This document shows positions 1-7,252 of a stretch of 8,406 nt of DNA, piece by piece. Under the pieces are notes generated by a model. It saw nothing but the letters and a program-made list of their open reading frames with translations. It ran no database searches and was not told the origin of the DNA. Positions within the stretch are counted from its first letter, which is position 1; each line of letters opens with the position of its first letter. The stretch comes from a bacterium UBP9_UBA1432 (GTDB lineage: Bacteria; Vulcanimicrobiota; Xenobia; Xenobiales; Xenobiaceae). Location of the stretch: contig DCTU01000375.1 in assembly GCA_002329445.1 (NCBI GenBank), positions 1 through 8,406 on the forward strand, written 5' to 3'. Position numbers and translations under genes: made by a program.

Positions 1-72
1 CATGGGGGCCAGCAGCAGGGGAGTCGCCCAGGTCAGGGCTCCCAGGCGGAGGGGGCGGAGCAGAGGGCACAT
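1..72 (-). CDS. dus: tRNA-dihydrouridine synthase (Dus family), N-terminal 24 codons only
   Basis: An ATG at 72-70 opens a frame that stays open to the window edge (24 codons). The peptide includes PLRLGALTWATPLLLAPM, which matches the usual start of tRNA-dihydrouridine synthases: a Pro-Leu-x-Ile/Leu-Gly-x-Leu segment, then the hydrophobic first beta strand ending in LAPM, normally followed by GVTD. That strand opens the FMN-binding TIM barrel. The enzyme reduces uridine to dihydrouridine in the tRNA D-loop using NADPH and FMN. The start shares one base with the uvrC stop (TGATG), which suggests translational coupling at the end of the same operon. The Shine-Dalgarno match is weak (a G-rich run upstream). 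The subfamily (DusA, DusB or DusC) cannot be decided; DusB-like is the best guess. The family call rests on a short but characteristic motif. Confidence 0.72.
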   Translation of the reverse strand, partial: MCPLLRPLRLGALTWATPLLLAPM

Positions 73-2012
73 CAGTCCGCCCCGAGATCCTGGGGCGCCC
101 CGTGCAGATGCCGGTGCAGGACGGCCGCCAGGCCCGGACCGATGCCTTCGACGCAGGCCAGCTCTTCCGGGGATGCGCTCATGAGCCGGTCGACCGAGCC
201 GTAGTGGCGCAGGAGGGCCTTCTTGCGGGAGGCGCCGATGCCGGGCACCTCGTCCAGCGCCGAACGGCGCACGGTTCTTCCTCGCAGCTCGCGGTGGTAG
301 GTGATCGCGAAGCGGTGGGCCTCGTCGCGCAGGTGGGTGATCAGGAGTCGGGCCTTGGAGTCCTCGGGCAGGACGACCGGTTCCGTCACGCCTGGCAGGA
401 AAAGCTCTTCGTGCTGCTTGGCCAGCCCCACCACCGGGACGCGCTCGATGAGCCCGAGTTCCTCCAGGACCCGGACGGCCACGCCCAACTGACCTTTCCC
501 GCCGTCCACCACCAGCAGGTCGGGCAGGGTGGGGAACCGCCGTTCGGCCTCCGCAGAGTCCGGCTCCAGGGCGGCGGCGAAGCGGCGGCGCAAGACCTCG
601 CCCATCATCCGGAAGTCGTCGGGCGTCTGCGCCCCGCGGATCCGGAATCGTCGGTAGTGCGAGCGTCGGGGCAGCCCGTGCTCGAAGACCACCAGCGAGC
701 CCACGGCCTGCTTGCCGTGGAAGTTGGAGATGTCGACGCACTCCAGGCGCCAGGGACTGTGGGAGAGGTGCAAGGCGCGGCGCAGTTCTTCAAGCCCTTC
801 GGCCCGCAGGTCCACCCGGGAGGGCACGGCCAGTTCCTGGTGCAGCCGCTGACGGGCGTTCTTCAGGGCCATGGCCAGCAGGCGCCTCTTCTCGCCGCGC
901 CGAGGCTGGCGGATCTCGACCCGGCCGCCCCGGCGCTGGCCCAGCCAGCGGCTCAGCAAGTCGGCCTCTTCGGGCAGCCGGGTCACCAGGATCCGCCTCG
1001 GGGGAGGCGACCCTTCCGCGTAGTGCTGCTGGAGGAAGGCGCCCACCTCGTGGGGGACGCCGGCCTGCAGATGGGCGTCCAGCAGGAAGTCCCGCTGGCC
1101 CAGCAGTTTGCCTTCGCGCACCTGCAGCACCACGGCGCAGGCCAGGCCCTTGCCGGAGGTCAGGGCCACGTAGTCCTCGTCCTCCGGCGTGTCCAGCACC
1201 ACGTGCTGCTGCTCGAGCAGGCGCTCGAGGTCGGCCAGCATGTCGCGCAGGCGGGCGCAACGCTCGAAGTTCAATGCCTGGATCTCTTCGGCCATCTCCC
1301 GGCGCAGGCGGTCCAGCAGCCTTGAAGTCTGGCCCTCCAGGAACTCCAGGGCCCCATCCACCGCCTTGCGGTAGTCCTCTGCCGAAACCAGGCGCGCGCA
1401 GGGAGCGGTGCACTGGTGGATGTAGTAGTCCAGGCAGGGCCGGGGGGCCTTCCTGGACATGTCGAGGTTGCAGGTGCGGATCTGGAAGACCCTCTGCAGG
1501 ATCTTCCGGGTGCGCCGCAGCGCGCCGGCATCGGGGAACGGACCGAAGTAGCGGTGCTTGGGGTTGTGGGGGCGGCGGACCAGGCGCAGTCGCGGATAGA
1601 CCTCTCCGGTGCTGACCTCCAGCATGGGGTAGCGCTTGTCGTCGCGGTATTTGACGTTGAAGTAGGGGCGGTGCCGCTTGATCAGGTTGTTCTCGAGAAG
1701 CAGCGCCTCCATCTCCGAGTCGACCACGATGGTCTCGACGTCGGCCACCCGGCGGACCATCCAGCGGATCCGCGCCGAGAGGTCCCCTCCGGACTGGAAG
1801 TAGGAGCGGACCCGCGAGCGCAGCGAGGCCGACTTGCCCACGTACAGGACCCGCCGCCGACCATCCCGCATCAGGTAGACCCCGGGAAGCTCCGGAATGG
1901 TCCGGATCTTCTCGGCCAGGTCGGGATGGACCACGGTGGGGGCCTCGGCGGGCAGGTGGTCCGCCAAGGGGTCCCCGAGCGTCCGAGGGGGGAGAGGATC
2001 CTCCGTGGACAT
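72..2012 (-). CDS. uvrC: UvrABC system protein C (excinuclease subunit UvrC)
   Basis: This is the dual-incision nuclease of nucleotide excision repair; it cuts both sides of a lesion marked by UvrA-UvrB in the cytoplasm. The 646-residue product has every expected domain in order. A GIY-YIG nuclease domain spans about 41-118, with PGVY at 43-46, YVGK at 57-60, Arg67 aligning with the catalytic Arg and Glu107 with the metal-binding Glu. A four-cysteine cluster (C181, C193, C201, C205) has the 12-8-4 spacing of the site reported to hold an Fe-S cluster in E. coli UvrC. A UVR motif for UvrB contact lies at about 229-270. The RNase H-like C-terminal nuclease has D427, D503 and H566. Tandem helix-hairpin-helix motifs lie at about 585-640. 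The ATG leaves about 30 residues before the conserved core, slightly longer than usual. Its upstream AGGG is weak and a GTG at codon 27 is an alternative. It follows the protease gene by 6 nt. Confidence 0.98.
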   Translation of the reverse strand: MSTEDPLPPRTLGDPLADHLPAEAPTVVHPDLAEKIRTIPELPGVYLMRDGRRRVLYVGKSASLRSRVRSYFQSGGDLSARIRWMVRRVADVETIVVDSEMEALLLENNLIKRHRPYFNVKYRDDKRYPMLEVSTGEVYPRLRLVRRPHNPKHRYFGPFPDAGALRRTRKILQRVFQIRTCNLDMSRKAPRPCLDYYIHQCTAPCARLVSAEDYRKAVDGALEFLEGQTSRLLDRLRREMAEEIQALNFERCARLRDMLADLERLLEQQHVVLDTPEDEDYVALTSGKGLACAVVLQVREGKLLGQRDFLLDAHLQAGVPHEVGAFLQQHYAEGSPPPRRILVTRLPEEADLLSRWLGQRRGGRVEIRQPRRGEKRRLLAMALKNARQRLHQELAVPSRVDLRAEGLEELRRALHLSHSPWRLECVDISNFHGKQAVGSLVVFEHGLPRRSHYRRFRIRGAQTPDDFRMMGEVLRRRFAAALEPDSAEAERRFPTLPDLLVVDGGKGQLGVAVRVLEELGLIERVPVVGLAKQHEELFLPGVTEPVVLPEDSKARLLITHLRDEAHRFAITYHRELRGRTVRRSALDEVPGIGASRKKALLRHYGSVDRLMSASPEELACVEGIGPGLAAVLHRHLHGAPQDLGAD

Positions 2013-2018
2013 GGGGCC

Positions 2019-3419
2019 CTAAGGGGTTCGCGCTCGGGCCTGCGCCAGCAGCTTGTGGAGCTGCTGCACCGCAGCCTTCAACTGCGCATCCTGGGCTCCG
2101 CCCAGTTTGTTGGAGGGCTCGGCCTCCAACACCACGTCGGGCTCGATCCCCTGGCGATGGATGTCCCGCCCGTTGGGCGTCAGGTAATGGGCGATGGTGT
2201 GGCGCAGGGCCCCTCCGTCCGAGAGCTCGTGCAGCGACTGGACGCTGGCCTTCCCGAAGGTGGTCTCACCGACCAGGACCGCCACGCCCAGATCCTTCAA
2301 GGCGCCGGCCGTGATCTCGGAGGCACTGGCCGAGAATCGGTTCATCAGCAGGACCACGGGGAGATGGACCTTCTTCCGGGCGTCGGCCCGGTGGGCCTCG
2401 TTGCGCTCGACGCGGGGGTTCACCACGCTGACCACCACGCTGCCCTTGTCCACGAAGTGCGACACCACGTCCAGGGCCGCGCTGATGTAGCCTCCCCCGT
2501 TGTTGCGGACGTCCAGGACCAGGGCCCGGGCTCCCTGCTGGAGCAGTTCGTCCAGGTCGGCCTGGAACTCCCGTCCGGTGTCCTCGCCGAAGAACCGGAT
2601 TCGCAGGTAGCCGATCCGGTCGGGAAGCATCTTGGAGGTGGTGCTGGAGACGTGGATCTGCTGGCGCTGCAAGGTCACGTCGAAGGGGGGGAGGGTTCCT
2701 CTCTTCAGGGTCAGGACCACGCGGGTCCCGACCTCGCCCCGGATCTTCAAGGTGGCAGCCTCGATGTCGATCTTGGACGTGTCCTCCCCGTCGATGTGGG
2801 TGATCCAGTCTCCGGTCCGGATGCCGGCGGCGGCAGCGGGGCTGTTCTCGATCGGCTCGATGACGGTCAGACGCCCCTCATGGCGCGGGTCGGACTCCAG
2901 GTAGATGCCCACTCCGCCGAAGTTGCCCCCGCTCATCTGCTCGCTGAGGCGGCGATATTGCTCGGGGTCCATGACCGCGGTGTAGGGGTCGTTGACGGCC
3001 GCGACCAGGCCGGTGAGTGCGGCGTAGCTCAACTCCGGGATCTCGATGCCGGGGGCCACCTGGGCTGCCAGGAAGCGCCGGGTGAACTCTTCCTGCAACC
3101 GGGCGCGGTCCTGGGTCTTGGGAAGCTCCGGCAGGTCCACTCCTTGGACGCCCTTGCTCTCCAGGAACACGCGCATCCCCGTCAGCGCGCCCTCCAGAAG
3201 CTCGCGGGTGTCCAGCGAGCGGATGTAGTCCTCCTGCAGCAGGTCCAGCACCTCGGTCACGGTCTGCAGGCCGATGGGAGAGGGTTCCGGTTGCGGATGC
3301 CGCGAGTCCAGCCAGGCCTTCAGGGGGTGGAAGACTCCGACCCCCAGAACGGCCCCCAGGAGGATGGCCAGCAGCATCAGGGCTGCCTGGGTCTTGTAGT
3401 TCGCCGATTGGCTGGCCAT
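2019..3419 (-). CDS. ctpA: Membrane-anchored S41 family C-terminal processing protease (second of tandem pair)
   Basis: A 466-residue carboxyl-terminal processing protease of the Prc/CtpA type, which degrades or trims exported proteins from their C-termini. Residues 11-30 form one hydrophobic segment after a short N-terminus, with no clear cleavage site or lipobox, so I infer a membrane anchor with the protease domain outside. A helical N-terminal domain (about 48-160) ends in DPYT and MSGGNFGGVGI. A PDZ domain covers roughly 165-245. The protease core has LDVRNNGGG (302-310) and SASASEI, in which Ser365 is the expected nucleophile, and Lys390 in TFGKAS completes the dyad at the usual 25-residue distance. 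HYLTPNGRDIH and GIEPDV close the domain. The ATG at 3419 is preceded by GGGAG six bases upstream. It lies 68 nt after a paralogous protease gene and 6 nt before uvrC. The symbol denotes the family, not a proven orthologue. The substrate is unknown. Confidence 0.95.
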   Translation of the reverse strand: MASQSANYKTQAALMLLAILLGAVLGVGVFHPLKAWLDSRHPQPEPSPIGLQTVTEVLDLLQEDYIRSLDTRELLEGALTGMRVFLESKGVQGVDLPELPKTQDRARLQEEFTRRFLAAQVAPGIEIPELSYAALTGLVAAVNDPYTAVMDPEQYRRLSEQMSGGNFGGVGIYLESDPRHEGRLTVIEPIENSPAAAAGIRTGDWITHIDGEDTSKIDIEAATLKIRGEVGTRVVLTLKRGTLPPFDVTLQRQQIHVSSTTSKMLPDRIGYLRIRFFGEDTGREFQADLDELLQQGARALVLDVRNNGGGYISAALDVVSHFVDKGSVVVSVVNPRVERNEAHRADARKKVHLPVVLLMNRFSASASEITAGALKDLGVAVLVGETTFGKASVQSLHELSDGGALRHTIAHYLTPNGRDIHRQGIEPDVVLEAEPSNKLGGAQDAQLKAAVQQLHKLLAQARARTP

Positions 3420-3487
3420 CTGGGACTCCCGTCTGGTAAGGGTCGGGCAGGGGAAGGCCCCCGGCCCACGTCAAGGCTGGGTTGCGG

Positions 3488-5071
3488 TTATTGACCCAGG
3501 TAGGGCGAGAGGTCGAAGAGGAAGGTGCGCTCGCGGCCATCCGGCCCCTTCACCCGGATCTGTTCGAGCAGGACCTCGTCGCGGCTCAGGATGCGACGGT
3601 CCAGGACCTCATAGTCCGAGCCGCTCTGCAGGGCCTGCTCGATGTAGGCTCGCTGTTCCTGGGTGCTGGCGACGCGCACGGCGTCCCGGATCGAGGACTT
3701 GCGGGGGGCGGGAGCCTGGCTGATCCTCTCCATCAGCACGTCCAGGGCCTTCTGGACCTGGGTGTCCTCGGCGGTGCCGATCTTCTCACCGGGCATCTCG
3801 ACCTTGACGTCGGGTTCGATGCCCAGCTTGTGGATGTCGCGGCCGGAGGGGGTCAGGTAGTGCGCGGTGGTCAGCTTCAAGGCCGAGACCTTGCCTTCGG
3901 GGAAGCGCAGCGGGTAGATCTTCTGGACGCTCCCCTTGCCGAAGGTCTTCACGCCCACCAGGACGCCGCGACCCAGGTCCTTCAGGGCCCCCGCGGTGAT
4001 CTCCGAGGCGCTGGCCGAGAACTCGTTCATCAGGACCACCAGAGGGGTCGCGTTGCGCAGGTTGGGGCGCGAGTTGTGCACCTTCTCGGGGACTCCCCGC
4101 TCGGCCACCGAGACGACCCGGCTGCCGGTGGGCAGGAACTTCGAGCACACGTCCAGGGCGGTATTGACGTAGCCCCCGCCGTTGTTGCGGACGTCCAGGA
4201 TGAAGGCTTCGGCTCCCTGCGACTCCAGCAATCGCATGGCCTGTTCGAGCTCGACGTTGGTGCTGTCGCCGAAGACGCGCAGCTTCAGGTGGCCCACCTT
4301 GTGGCCGTCCTTCTCCAGGAGCTCGGAGCTGACGCTGTTGACGTGGATCTGCTCGCGGGTGAGGGTCACGTCGAAGGGGTTGGCCACCCCACTGCGGCGG
4401 ATGGTGAGGACGATCTTGGAACCCACGGGTCCCCGCAGCATGTCTCGGGATTGTTCGATGGTGAAATTGCGGGTGCTCTTGCCGTCGATCCGGAGGATCT
4501 GGTCGCGAGCTCGCAGGCCGGCCCGCGAGGCCGGAGTGTCCTCCATGGGCTCGACGATGGTCAACTGCTTGGCGTTCTTGGCGTCCAGTTCGATGTAGAT
4601 GCCCAGCCCTCCGAAGTTCCCGCCCGACATCGATTCCTGGAGCAGGGCGTACTCCTCCGGGTTCATGTAGACCGTGTAGGGATCGTCCAGGGCCTTGAGC
4701 ATGCCCTGGATGGTCTCCATGGTCAGCTTCTCACCCTGCTGCAGATCGGGGTAGCGTTCCAGGGCCATCCCATACTGGCGCTCCAGCTCGGCCAGGGCCT
4801 CCTTGCGGTCGGCCGAATCCGGCACGTGCTCGAGGAAGTCGGCGTCCAGCTTGCGCTCTTCCAGAAGAAGCCGCATGCCGTCCAGCGCGCCGTTGACCAG
4901 TCGGGCGGGCGACACCTCTTCGAGGAACTCGTTGCGGACCAGGGTCATCACGGTCTCGATCACCCGCAGTCCGGCGGCCGGCGAGGCCTTGGGGGGGGCG
5001 GCCAGCGCCGGGAAGGTCAGGGAGACCAGGAGGGGCAGGACCAGGAGCAGCTTGCGCAGGGAACCGACCAT
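3488..5071 (-). CDS. ctpA: Exported S41 family C-terminal processing protease (first of tandem pair)
   Basis: An exported serine protease of the Prc/CtpA family, 527 residues from the chosen start. The ATG at 5071 is preferred because AGAGGTG lies 9 nt upstream and the protein then opens with a classic signal peptide (LRKLLLVLPLLVSLTF, then ALA-AP at about 22-26). The open frame extends 74 codons further, but that part overlaps the end of envC and reads as junk. The helical domain is at about 35-150 with MSGGNFGGLGI, and the PDZ domain at about 155-235. The protease core has LDVRNNGGG (292-300), Ser354 in SASASEI as expected nucleophile and Lys379 in TFGKGS as general base. HYLTPSGRDIH and GIEPDV follow. 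An extra stretch of about 75 residues after roughly 452 matches nothing I recognise. It starts 46 nt after an EnvC-like hydrolase and is followed by a paralogue, so proteolytic control of cell-wall enzymes is a reasonable inference. Confidence 0.96.
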   Translation of the reverse strand: MVGSLRKLLLVLPLLVSLTFPALAAPPKASPAAGLRVIETVMTLVRNEFLEEVSPARLVNGALDGMRLLLEERKLDADFLEHVPDSADRKEALAELERQYGMALERYPDLQQGEKLTMETIQGMLKALDDPYTVYMNPEEYALLQESMSGGNFGGLGIYIELDAKNAKQLTIVEPMEDTPASRAGLRARDQILRIDGKSTRNFTIEQSRDMLRGPVGSKIVLTIRRSGVANPFDVTLTREQIHVNSVSSELLEKDGHKVGHLKLRVFGDSTNVELEQAMRLLESQGAEAFILDVRNNGGGYVNTALDVCSKFLPTGSRVVSVAERGVPEKVHNSRPNLRNATPLVVLMNEFSASASEITAGALKDLGRGVLVGVKTFGKGSVQKIYPLRFPEGKVSALKLTTAHYLTPSGRDIHKLGIEPDVKVEMPGEKIGTAEDTQVQKALDVLMERISQAPAPRKSSIRDAVRVASTQEQRAYIEQALQSGSDYEVLDRRILSRDEVLLEQIRVKGPDGRERTFLFDLSPYLGQ

Positions 5072-5080
5072 GGGGAGCGT

Positions 5081-5087
5081 CACCTCT
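5081..5087 (-). promoter_or_regulatory. Ribosome binding site that fixes the protease start
   Basis: On the coding strand the sequence AGAGGTG sits 9 nt before the ATG at 5071-5069. It lies outside envC, in the 46-nt gap. It supports the signal-peptide start over upstream in-frame codons that would run back into envC. Confidence 0.7.
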
Positions 5088-5117
5088 TCGGGAGAATGCA
5101 GATGGGGGGAAGCGGGC

Positions 5118-6263
5118 TCAGATGAAGCCTGCCGGGTCGACGGGGTTGCCGTTGATACGGACCTCGAAGTGGAGGTGGGGGCCGGTCGAGTAGCCCGTGC
5201 TGCCCACCGCAGCCACGGTCTGACCTTGTTTGACGGCTTGCCCATATCGCGCGTACAGCACCGAACAATGGGCGTACAGGGTGCTGTATCCACCGCCGTG
5301 GTCGATGATCAGGCAGTTTCCGTAGCCTCCCATCCAGCCGCTGTGGATCACGGTTCCCGAGTCGGCAGCCCGGATCGCTGCGCCGCCTGCGGCTGCAATA
5401 TCTATCCCGGAATGGAACCTTAAAGTTCCGAAGATCGGGTGGATTCGATAACCGAAGGGGGAGGTCTGCGGGCCGTCGGTGGGGTACACATAACGGCCGG
5501 TGCCTCGCGCGCGGCCGGCGGAGGGAGCCATGGCCTGTTCGCTGTGCAGGACGCTGCGCAGCCGGTCTTCCAGCTCCCGGGTGCTGCCCTCCAGCTCCAC
5601 CACGTAGGAGGCGATGGACTGGCGTTGGCTCTGGACGCTGGCCAGCAGGTTGCTGCGGGTCTCTTCCAGCCGGGCCAGGCGGGCTACCCGCTGCTCCTGG
5701 GTGGCCTTCAGGCGGCGGATCTCGGCCACCGTGCTGCGGGCCGCGGCCTCCTGGCCTTCCAGCTCTGCCTTGTGGCGGCGGACCTGCTCGACCAGCAGCC
5801 GGTCGTTCTCGATGAGGATCTTCAGGTAGTGGGCATGGTCCAGGAAGTCGGTGAAGCTGTTGGATCCCAGCAGCACCACCAGATAGCCGACGTCCCCCTC
5901 GGTGTAGATTTCGCACAGCCTGCGCTCCATGGCCGCCTGGCTGGCCTTGAGCCGTTCCCGGGTGGCCTGCAGGTCGCGCCGGATGCTCTCCAGCCGGGAC
6001 TCGGCGCTGGACAGCTTCCAGGCAGTCTCCTCCAGGATCATCCGGCTCTCCTGCAGGCCTGCCTGGGCCTGGCTGAGCTGGGTCGAGAGATCCTTCTCGC
6101 GCTCGTTGACGACGTCCAGGCGCTTGCGCTGGAAGCGCAGCTCCTCGCGTTTCTGCTGGAGGTTGCGGCGGACCGAACCGGGGTCGGAGGGGGCTGCGGA
6201 CACGCCCGGGGCCAGGCCCAGCACGGCCGCCGCCAGGAGCATGACCGCCAGGATCCGCGTCAC
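5118..6263 (-). CDS. envC: EnvC-like murein hydrolase / activator with coiled coil and M23 LytM domain
   Basis: The periplasmic partner of FtsEX, 381 residues from the chosen GTG. A signal peptide covers 1-23 (hydrophobic 4-17, then VSA-AP). A long coiled coil follows (about 26-115), then a hinge typical of EnvC/PcsB/CwlO proteins (RRLCEIYTEGDVGYLVVLLG, then SFTDFL), and a second coiled coil (about 150-240). The C-terminal M23 LytM domain occupies about 258-381. His284 and Asp288 (HSGID) and His365 (second His of HLH) are the expected zinc ligands; His332 (YAH) and His363 are the other catalytic histidines. All are present, so the protein may cut peptidoglycan itself; E. coli EnvC lacks them and only activates amidases. 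I chose GTG at 6263 because it overlaps the ftsX stop by 4 nt and places the signal peptide at the N-terminus. The frame continues upstream for 18 Arg/Pro-rich residues inside ftsX. Its own Shine-Dalgarno is weak, so translation is probably coupled to ftsX. Confidence 0.94.
   Translation of the reverse strand: MTRILAVMLLAAAVLGLAPGVSAAPSDPGSVRRNLQQKREELRFQRKRLDVVNEREKDLSTQLSQAQAGLQESRMILEETAWKLSSAESRLESIRRDLQATRERLKASQAAMERRLCEIYTEGDVGYLVVLLGSNSFTDFLDHAHYLKILIENDRLLVEQVRRHKAELEGQEAAARSTVAEIRRLKATQEQRVARLARLEETRSNLLASVQSQRQSIASYVVELEGSTRELEDRLRSVLHSEQAMAPSAGRARGTGRYVYPTDGPQTSPFGYRIHPIFGTLRFHSGIDIAAAGGAAIRAADSGTVIHSGWMGGYGNCLIIDHGGGYSTLYAHCSVLYARYGQAVKQGQTVAAVGSTGYSTGPHLHFEVRINGNPVDPAGFI
6260..6263 (-). 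other. GTGA start/stop overlap between ftsX and envC
   Basis: The ftsX stop TGA (6262-6260) lies within the GTG start of envC (6263-6261), giving the four-base overlap GTGA. Such overlaps usually mean the downstream gene is translated by re-initiating ribosomes, which would tie the amount of hydrolase to the amount of FtsX. Confidence 0.75.
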
Positions 6264-7249
6264 GCCTTGAGGTGCCGGTTCACCGAGATCAGGCTGCCCA
6301 GGGCGCCGACGGCGCACCCCAGGCTGACCAGGCCCAGGTTCAGGAAGGGCAGGACCTCGCCGGGGGCCAGGATGGGCAGGAAGGGGACGGTCTTGTGGAG
6401 CTGGGGGACCACCAGCCGGTAGGCCACGTCCACCACGGTGGCGGCCATGGCCGCGCCCACCAGGCCCTGGGCCACCCCTTCCAGGATGAAGGGCCAGCGG
6501 ATGAACCAGTCGGCGGCCCCCACCAGTTGCATGATGTCGATCTCCTTGCGCCGGGCGAAGACCGTCAGGCGGATCGTGTTGCTGACGATCAGCAAGGTGG
6601 AGGCGAAGAGCAGGCCCAGGATCACCATGCCGACCACCCGGACCACCTGGTTGAGGGCCATCAGCTTGCGGGCCACGTCCCGGCCATAGTCGACCGAGCC
6701 GACTCCGGGAAGCCGGGCCACCTTCTCGGCCACGACGTCCAGCGCCTTGGGATGGTCCACGCGGATCTCGAAGGCGTCGGGCAGCGGGTTGTGGGACAGG
6801 TCATCCAGGGTGATCCGCGAGCCCAGCCGTTCGCGCAGGCGTTTGAAGGCGGTGTCCTTGGAGACGAAGTGGGTGCCCTCGACGTGCTCGATCTTCATCA
6901 GGGAGGCGTGGAATGCTCCCGCCTCTTCGCGTTGGAAGTCCGCCGACATGTAGGCCTTGACCTGCATCTCGCCGGCCAGCTCACGGGACAGCGAGTCGAG
7001 GTTGGCGACCAGCACCACGAAGAACCCGAGGATCAGGGTCAGGACCATGACCGTCGAGATCGAGGCCACGCTCATCAAGGGGTTGCGCCGGATGTTGATC
7101 AGGACTTCCCGCAGGAAGCATTCCAGGTAGTATCCGCCCGAGGGGCCGCGGCGGCGGCGTGGGATGCGCTCCTGCCCGGTCTTGGGGGAGGCTTCGGGGG
7201 GCTCCGGGGTCCGGCCGGGAGACTTTTCGGGACGAGGCGGGTGACTCAT
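6260..7249 (-). CDS. ftsX: Cell division ABC transporter-like membrane protein FtsX
   Basis: The membrane subunit of the FtsEX complex, which does not transport a substrate but passes ATP-driven movement across the inner membrane to a murein-hydrolase partner. The 329-residue product has the four expected transmembrane helices: about 60-84, 203-228, 251-280 and 300-325. The large extracytoplasmic domain between helices 1 and 2 (about 85-200) carries the family's NPLPDAFEI motif at 154-162. This is the region that binds EnvC-type coiled coils. FARRKEIDIMQLVGA (231-245), after helix 2, is the conserved cytoplasmic segment of the family. The first 38 residues are Pro-, Arg- and Lys-rich and look disordered. 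The ATG starts 3 nt after the ftsE stop, and GGAAGG lies 10 nt upstream within the end of ftsE. The envC start overlaps its stop. Confidence 0.97.
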   Translation of the reverse strand: MSHPPRPEKSPGRTPEPPEASPKTGQERIPRRRRGPSGGYYLECFLREVLINIRRNPLMSVASISTVMVLTLILGFFVVLVANLDSLSRELAGEMQVKAYMSADFQREEAGAFHASLMKIEHVEGTHFVSKDTAFKRLRERLGSRITLDDLSHNPLPDAFEIRVDHPKALDVVAEKVARLPGVGSVDYGRDVARKLMALNQVVRVVGMVILGLLFASTLLIVSNTIRLTVFARRKEIDIMQLVGAADWFIRWPFILEGVAQGLVGAAMAATVVDVAYRLVVPQLHKTVPFLPILAPGEVLPFLNLGLVSLGCAVGALGSLISVNRHLKA

Positions 7250-7252
7250 CGG

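Noticed and set aside
1416..3494. 692-codon open frame on the plus strand
   Set aside because: It lies antisense to uvrC and the second S41 protease, has no domain resemblance, and its composition (many Gly, Gln, His, Val, Asp) is typical of the complement of GC-rich coding DNA where stops are rare.
3477..3499. Hairpin CTGGGT/ACCCAG over the stop codon of the first protease
   Set aside because: Only 6 bp with an 11-nt loop and no T-run; likely chance in GC-rich DNA.
3482..5125. 547-codon open frame on the plus strand
   Set aside because: Antisense shadow of the first S41 protease, with the same low-complexity composition and no motif.
5072..5293. N-terminal 74-codon extension of the first S41 protease frame
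   Set aside because: It overlaps the end of envC, reads as Thr/Ser/Pro/Arg-rich junk, and would bury a clear signal peptide that has its own Shine-Dalgarno at 5081-5087.
6264..6317. 18-codon N-terminal extension of EnvC
   Set aside because: It lies within ftsX, is Arg/Pro-rich, and would displace the signal peptide from the N-terminus; the GTG at 6263 is better.
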